DNA of 64,000 nt from Azolla caroliniana (taxonomy: Eukaryota > Polypodiophyta). The notes beneath the pieces are model-generated. The model worked only from the letters and a program-made list of their open reading frames with translations, had not been told where the DNA came from and did not search any database. Of the stretch, positions 58,266 to 64,000 are shown piece by piece. Made by a program: the position numbers and the translations under genes. The stretch's first letter is position 1. Every line of letters begins with the position of its first letter. The stretch is from contig JBHGNT010000012.1 in assembly GCA_043228905.1 (NCBI GenBank), positions 15,748,001 through 15,812,000 of the forward strand, written 5' to 3'.

Positions 58266-60031
58266 ATGGACGAATTGTTTGGCGGCATGTTCAAGCTCAC
58301 CGGCTCCAACTATTCAGTGTGGAAGTCGAAGATGAGGGACATGCTCGTGGTTAAAGACCTCTGGCTGTCGGTTCAGTTCGGGGACAAGAGACCGGACAAA
58401 ATCGACGCCGCGATATGGGAGGTGATGCACATGAAGACAACGGTGTACATACGGTGCTTCATCGACATGAGCCTGTACAACAACTTCAATGAAGAGAGCA
58501 AGGCTCATGAGCTCTGGGAGAAGATCGACATAATGTTTCAGAACAAAAATGCTGTTAATCAGGTGTCGGTATTCTGGAAGCTAGTAAGACTCCGGTACCA
58601 AGATGGCTCTAGCATGGCGGAGCACATGAATGCCTTCTAGGGGCTGATACACTAGGTAACATCATTGGAAGTACCTCTCGCCGACGAGGTACTAGCGCTA
58701 CTCTTGCTTGGTTCCCTCCCGGATAGCTGGGAGACGTTGGTTGTCACTTTCGGCAACGCCGGGCTGGAAGGAAAGCGGTTATCCCTAGCAAGAGTAAAAT
58801 CGAGCTTGCTAGATGAGAAGGCGTGTCGGAAAGATAAAGATACGAGCTCCGACTCCAAAGCGCTCCTTACCGAATCGGAACGCGGAAGACAAAGAAACCA
58901 TAGTCCCCAGAACCGGGAAAAGTCGGGGACACGGTCAAAGTCAAGGGGGAGACCTACTTGCTTCTATTGCGGCAAGCCGGGACACTTCCAAAAGAACTGT
59001 CGGCATTTCCGAAAAGATAAGGAGACCGATGGTACCGATTCGAAGCGGACCCCAGACAGGAATGGTAAAAAGACTGGAGGGGGCCGGACCGGAAGGGAAC
59101 GACGACGATCGTGGCAAGTGAAGAAGAGTTGATGCTCATCACCAAGGAGTGTGAGATTAACCTTGCCGGCGACGAGATGACCTGAGTGGTAGACTCCGGA
59201 GCGTCGTTCCACCTTACCCCGGACCGGAAATGCTTCTCATCCTACTCAGCTGGTGACCACGGCTGTGTCCGGATGGGGAATGAAGGTACATGCCGAATTG
59301 ACAGCATAGGAGACGTGTGGCTGTCAACACCAACCGGATGCAAGTTACTGCTGAAGGATGTCCGACACGTTCCGGAGGTTCGTCTGAACCTGATATCAGC
59401 CGGTCGGCTAGATGATGAAGGCTACACGGGTAGCATCCGGAACGGTGTCATGAAGTTCAGCAAAGGGAGCCTGATTGTGGCTCGGGCCCGGAAGGTCAAC
59501 ACACTATACCTGATGAATGCCTTGTTTTGTCCGGAAGAAGTGAACGTGGCATCCGACACTGCCGGTGAGCTGTGGCACAAGAGGCTGTGTCATATGAGTG
59601 AGAAGGGGATGAAGAGGCTTGCAAAACCGGACCTCCTTCCGACCAAGGCCACCAATGAGACGTAATGCACCACTGGTGTTGGTGCATACGGATGTGTGTC
59701 AAGTAGACACGAAGTCACATGCCGGAGCGCAGTACTTCGTGACGTTCATTGATGACCACAGCCGGAAGCTGTGGGCCACACCGTTGAAGAAGAAGGATCA
59801 GGTGCTATCCATCTTCAAAGAGCTCCACGCGAGAGTGGAAAGAGAAACCGGCCGAAAGCTGAAGGCGGTTCGAGCAGATAACGGAGGTGAATACCGGGGG
59901 CAGTTTGAGGAGTACTGCCGCTTGAAGGGAATCCGGCTCGAATTTACCGTGCCGAAGATGCCGGAACTAAACGGACTGGCCGAGAGGATGAACCGGACCA
60001 TAATGGAGAGGGTCCGGAGTATGCTAGCGCA
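58266..60031 (+). pseudogene. copia relic 2 (gag, protease, integrase)
   Basis: ATG at 58266 (MDELFGGMFKLTGSNYSVWK) opens a copia gag; the frame continues past stops at 58638 and about 58653 into LADEVLALLLLGSLPDSWE and the knuckle CFYCGKPGHFQKNC. Protease VVDSGASFHLTPDR at 59186 (preceded by TGA in place of a Trp codon), GAG-pre-integrase LWHKRLCHMSEKGMKRLAK, then after a frameshift near 59,640 the integrase core VHTDVCQVD, VTFIDDHSRKLWA, RADNGGEYRGQF, LNGLAERMNRT, so all three D, D, E residues are visible. It breaks off at SMLAHA, where gypsy sequence begins. RT and RNase H are absent. GC-rich compared with its surroundings. Confidence 0.9.
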
Positions 60032-60678
60032 TGCAACAATTAGCACTAAAAGTACCCCTCCAGTACATGTCTTAACACTCCTAGATTCCGGAGCTAATTC
60101 TTGCTTCATGGATAAGAATTTTGCCCAAGCTCATCAGATATCCTTAAGAAAACACCCTTGCCCAGCCTCTATAGTAGTCATTGATGGTCGCCCCATTGCT
60201 TCCGGAAATATTGTAGTATCAGTGTTGTCCTAGATAATTTGGTATGTGTAGTATCACTCAATATAATTAGTAATACAGAACATCCCATTATTTTGGGGTT
60301 ACCATGGTTCGAGTTACACAATCCGGACATAAATTGGAGAACAAGAGAAATCTGGTATCGACAACCCCGAGAATCTACTCAAAAGGTTTCAACCATTTCA
60401 CGACATCAACTGCATGAGGAAGGACGCAAGGAATCAAGGTTTGTATTCGCAGTATTAGTGAAACCTTCCAACACCATTAAGGAGGGATCCGTGGTTCAAC
60501 TTCCAAAGAAGTATCATCATTATGCCGACGTGTTTGATAAGGTACATGCCAATACTCTTCCTCACCATCGACCGTATGATTTTCCCATTGATTTACAACC
60601 AGGAAAAGAGCCACCATGGGGACCAATCTACAACTTGTCATCAACCAAGCTAGAAGTCCTTCGAGCCTACATAGAGGA
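60032..60678 (+). pseudogene. Ty3/gypsy relic 3 (protease to RT start)
   Basis: Joined to copia integrase in the same frame (chimeric frame 59619-60233): ...SMLAHA then TISTKSTPPVHVLTLLDSGA, MDKNFAQAHQISLRK, GRPIASG. After a small deletion near 60,218, 60239-60678 reads VVSLNIIS, LGLPWFELHNPDINW, ADVFDKVHANTLPHHRPYD, IYNLSSTKLEVLRAYIE. Close to the 51.2-51.9 kb copy. Interrupted at IE by the copia 3 LTR, so its remainder should lie beyond the window. Confidence 0.88.
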
Positions 60679-61316
60679 TGTTAGAAATATTGAGAATCGA
60701 TTAGATAGGTATATAGAGTTACAATTATAGAGATGAATATATGAAAACAAAACTTCTATTACATATAAGAGTAGCTCACAATGGTAGTTTTCCCATGCAC
60801 TCACACCTTAGAGCTTAGATAGGATATGGACCATCTCACTACAAAATTAGTGGGGATTAATGATCAATCCAATCACTGTGTAAGAAAGTGGATTATATTC
60901 TATGTTTGGTCTAAGTATAACATTAAATGTGCAAGTCAGTTGATAGTAGTGGAGATATTCCTTTTCTGTCAATTGACTTGCCATTTAATATGACCCAATT
61001 CCCTAGATATAGGCTAATGCTAGATAGTACTTAGCTTGAAGTCAATGGCACATACTTCAAGACTAAGTACATCATAACTTGCCCACAAAATATTCTAGTT
61101 GACTTGATTAGCCAATCCTATTACCTATTTCGCTCTTTCCTAAATACATTGTGTCCTACACATCTACGGTTTCCTAGATTAACACCTTATCAACCCATAT
61201 GGTTGAGTTGCACCCTAGCCACTCCTCATTTGGGGCACTATCACAAAATGTGCACTCTAAGAGCACATATGGGGATAGATTTACAACTTCAGGCTAATCA
61301 TTGATTATATCTAACA
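60679..61316 (-). mobile_element. copia 3 LTR (3' LTR in element orientation)
   Basis: 638 bp from TGTTAGAAATATTG to ATATCTAACA on the plus strand (inverted TGTTAGA/TCTAACA ends). The first ~280 bp recur at 63718-64000. A polypurine stretch (minus strand, TGAGGGGACG) borders it at 61317-61326. The left target duplication would be gagga (60674-60678). Confidence 0.9.
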
Positions 61317-61990
61317 CGTCCCCTCAATGATCAACCCATTGAGTTCACTTGGTATTGGGCCAACTCCTAGTCGTCGAAGGTGTTGTTGTAGTTGTTCTAC
61401 TCCAAGCGCCTTTGTGAAGATATCAGCTGCATTTTCTGATGTCGGACAATACTCAAGCTCCACAATCTCATCATTTATTAGCTCCCGCACATAGTGATAC
61501 TGAATCTCTATGTGTTTAGTACGTGCATGAAATACATGGTTCTTGGAAATGGCCATGCAACTCTGATTGTCACACTTCAATACCGTTGATGTCCTTATTG
61601 GAACCGCCACATCCATAAGGATTCTTCTTAGCCAAACTACCTCGCATGCCGCTATGCATGCTGCTTTGTATTCTGCCTCCGTTGAAGATAGTGCCATTGT
61701 TGGTTGTTTTTTACTACTCCATGAAACAACTCCAGAGCCTATTGAAAAACAATATCCAGAAACTGATTTTCTGGAATCACTATCTCCAGCCCAGTCAGAG
61801 TCGCAATACCCACTAAGTTCGTCAATTTTTGGCTTGTAGAAGATTCCGTAATTAAAAGTACCCACAATGTATTTTAATACACGTAGTGCAACTTTCCAAT
61901 GAGTCTCCTTCGGTTTGTTGCTAAATCGACTCACCACATTGACTGCAAAACATATATCCAACCTAGTGTTGCATAGGAAAATTAAACTTC
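61311..61990 (-). pseudogene. copia 3 RNase H
   Basis: Minus strand: LCNTRLDICFAVNVVSRF, HWKVALRVLKYIVGT, YCDSDWAGDSDSRKSVSGYC, SWSSKKQPTMALSSTEAEYK, VLKCDNQSCMAISKN, HARTKHIEIQYHYVRELI, NAADIFTKAL; the stop TAG lies a few bases inside the LTR. The domain is intact, but the whole RT before it is missing: at about 61,985 the frame from integrase (YYMLLVDE) runs directly into sequence that in another frame reads SLIFLCNTRLDICF. Confidence 0.9.
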
Positions 61991-63603
61991 CTCGTCAACT
62001 AGTAGCATATAGTATAGAGATCCACCCATTGCAGGAGTTACCTTTTTTCCAGAGAGGTCGATGTGTATTAGCTGTAGAAGAGTCTTTGTCCGATTTTGAC
62101 TCTCTTTTGGAATGGCTGATCTTTGATGCTTGCCCATCATACAAGCATCACAAACATGACTTAAGTTAGATAGGGTTGGCAACCCAACTACCATATTCGA
62201 CTTCTTCATCTCCTTCAACACAGCAACATTGAGATGCCCAAATCTCTCATGCCATTGCATTGTGTTAGTACTTGTGTTGTGGTCAGTAGAAATCGTAAAC
62301 GCGCTAAGCTCATAGAGATTGTTGCGCCTTACCCCTATTCCTACAACCTTGGCAGCAGAATCTGTTATTTCTGCACCTAACTTCTTGAATCGAACATCAA
62401 GACCCTTGTCGGTCAGTGCAAAAATGGACAATAGATTCTTCTTCAGATCTGGCACGTACAACACTTGAGAGAGATGCTTTGTCCCACCAGTCGTTGCTTT
62501 GAGGGAGACAATTCCGGTTCCTCTAGCTGGACATCGAGCATTGTTCCCAACCACAACATTGATGGGCTCTTGTAGAGGTGTCCAAGAGTTGTACCAATCA
62601 CGATTACTAGTCATATGTCGGGACGCTCCACTATCGAGAATCCAAGAGTCGACGACAACTTGAGTGTCAACTAAAGAACACACTTCTTCAGTTGCGACCC
62701 ATAACTCAAGTTCATCTACGACATTGTTGGCGGACTCGGGCTCTCTCCAAGAAGTCATACTAGAACCATTCTTCTCGTCCGCCATCTTCTTCTGACAATC
62801 CTTGATTGTGTGACCCATCTTGTCACAGTAGAAACACGATCCATTGAACTTCTTCTTCTTTGGTATCTTATTCGCATTTTTTGAATTGGATGCCCCTTTA
62901 CCCTTAGTCCTAGAGACAAATGTTGAATCTTCCCTTCCTTCTCTTGTCTTCAACCGAAGCTCCTCTTCGAGCAGCATTGCACTTAGTTCATCAAATTTTA
63001 AAGGAGTGGTCGAACCTGAGTGTTCAATGTTGTCACAATGCCATCATACTCGAAAGGAAGTACTCGAATGCACTGACGAGCCATATCCTCTGGAGAGACA
63101 ACTACTCCAACAGCCGCCAGTTGATCTTGAAGATCCTTAATCCTTTTTACAAAGGATTCTACTTTCTCTCCATCAGCGAGCTTCTCTGCAGCAAGCTGAT
63201 TTTCGAGGTTCTGTATCCTTGTATAATTTCTAGTTTCATATTGGTTGCCCAATATGCTCCAAGCTTCATGTGCCCTGGTTGTATGTTGCACTAATGTCAG
63301 TACAGAGTCACATACACCAGTGACTATGGTACATAGCGCACCAACATTCCTTCTCTTCCATGCTCGAAGTAGATCAGCATTTGGAGGGATTGATGTGGTA
63401 GGGTGTGTAGGGTCAAAGGTCGCCATGGGCTCAGGGTCTCCTCCAGTGGGTCCCATGATTGTCTCCAACAACTCGTAGGAGTCCAAAATGGTAGACATTT
63501 TGAACTTCCATAGAGTGTAGTTGGTTCCATCTAGCTTTCCATCAAACAATGGAGGTGGGCGAATGCGCAGTGGAGCAGCTGCAACATTCGTGGACAAGGC
63601 CAT
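61982..63603 (-). pseudogene. copia 3 gag, protease and integrase start
   Basis: Gag starts at MALSTNVAAAPLRIRPPPLF (ATG 63603-63601), with YTLWKFKMSTILDSYELLET, AWSILGNQYETRNYTRIQNL and ESFVKRIKDLQDQLAAVGV; a one-base frame change near 63,000 leads to LLEEELRLKTREGRED, knuckle CFYCDKMGHTIKDC, protease SWILDSGASRHMT, GAG-pre-integrase WHERFGHLNVAVLKEM and CDACMMGKH, and the integrase start IHIDLSG...GSLYYMLLVD. Most of integrase and all RT are deleted. Both LTRs and primer site remain, so it could have been moved by relatives. Confidence 0.92.
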
Positions 63604-63605
63604 TG

Positions 63606-63608
<3 letters not shown>

Positions 63609-63651
<43 letters not shown>
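63609..63651 (+). repeat. (CT)n run in copia 3 leader
   Basis: About 40 bases of ct just upstream of the gag ATG in element orientation; it gives an Arg-Glu repeat if the frame is extended upstream. Confidence 0.9.
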
Positions 63652-63654
<3 letters not shown>

Positions 63655-63705
63655 TTGTGCTACTCGACAACAACTACCCATATACACCTAATCTAGGTCA
63701 ACCTC

Positions 63706-63717
63706 ACTCTGATACCA
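63706..63717 (-). other. copia 3 primer binding site
   Basis: On the minus strand TGGTATCAGAGT directly after the LTR end ...CTAACA; one base from the standard Met-tRNA site. Confidence 0.88.
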
Positions 63718-64000
63718 TGTTAGAAATATTGAGAATCGATTAGATAGGTATATAGAGTTACAATTATAGAGATGAATATATGAAAACAAAACTTCTATTA
63801 CATATAAGAGTAGCTCACAATGGTAGTTTTCCTATGCGCTCACACCTTAGAGCTTAGATAGGATATGGACCAGCTCACTACAAAATTAGTGGGGACTGAT
63901 GATCAATCCAACCACTGTGTAAGAAAGTGGATTATATTCTATGTTTGGTATGTCTTCCCCTAATCTCTATATTGATTTTTTCATGGAGGCTCCATGAGGC
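63718..64000 (-). mobile_element. copia 3 LTR (5' LTR in element orientation), cut by window end
   Basis: Starts tgttagaaatattgagaatc and matches 60679 onward with very few differences by eye up to tctatgtttggt (63,948), after which it diverges (tatgtcttcccc against ctaagtataac). The window ends inside it. Confidence 0.85.

Noticed and set aside
1-64000. CRISPR arrays, operons, bacterial or organellar insertions
   Set aside because: No regularly spaced short repeats with unique spacers; genes have spliceosomal introns; no stretch recognised as plastid or mitochondrial genes.

Overview
The window is nuclear DNA of a land plant and is dominated by old, nested transposable elements. Three ordinary plant genes are visible: DCC1 (sister-chromatid cohesion; minus strand, three exons resolved), an organellar mTERF-family gene (plus strand, four exons proposed) and the kinase half of an LRR-VI/MRH1-like receptor pseudokinase (minus strand, seven exons). 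A phi-class GST exon remnant is also present. Introns are GT-AG, telo-box (AAACCCTAA) motifs cluster upstream of DCC1, and there are no operons, CRISPR arrays or bacterial signals. The chromodomain Ty3/gypsy elements have a gag and CCHC region like the fungal/vertebrate Tf1/sushi-Tcn1 type, which among plants is known mainly from mosses and lycophytes. A seed-free plant (lycophyte or fern) is therefore my best inference, but it is not proven.

Layout. 0-6.1 kb: Ty1/copia fragments on both strands, LTR-like pieces, a 75-bp direct duplication, tRNA-derived modules and a gypsy RT scrap. 6.8-8.4 kb: DCC1. 8.4-12.5 kb: telo-box upstream region, a duplicated unknown repeat (one copy split by a ~580-bp insertion) and an AACCG-rich element. 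12.6-20.5 kb: two large foldbacks. One (13.87-15.26 kb) is a ~1.4-kb near-palindrome without genes; the other (~17.0-20.5 kb) is made of two hAT-like transposase relics facing each other. 21-27.7 kb: a triplicated ~205-bp repeat, a BED-finger hAT relic, a LINE relic and more AACCG repeats. 28.07-31.58 kb: mTERF gene. 31.6-36.6 kb: nothing recognised. 36.6-42.05 kb: minisatellite and receptor-kinase exons. 43-45.4 kb: CAT, GAA and very long ATGT microsatellites. 46.9 kb: GST exon relic.

48.8-64.0 kb is a nest of retroelements. A minus-strand LINE is split at its reverse transcriptase by a complete Ty3/gypsy chromovirus (49456-55660) with TG...CA LTRs and a 5-bp target duplication (AGCAT); the LINE reading frame continues exactly across the insertion. 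The gypsy RT is itself split by a solo LTR. Next come a second gypsy relic (with an inserted tRNA-derived module), a copia relic with a Met-tRNA primer site, an in-frame copia-integrase/gypsy-protease junction, and a minus-strand copia element with both LTRs (the second cut by the window end) that has lost most of integrase and RT. Many gypsy stop codons fit CGA-to-TGA changes, as expected from decay of methylated CpG.

No new protein-coding system is evident. The most interesting unexplained structures are the two giant foldbacks, the inverted ~50-bp pair around the first of them, and the recurring tRNA-like (Pol III A/B box) modules, including one forming the outer end of the gypsy LTR.
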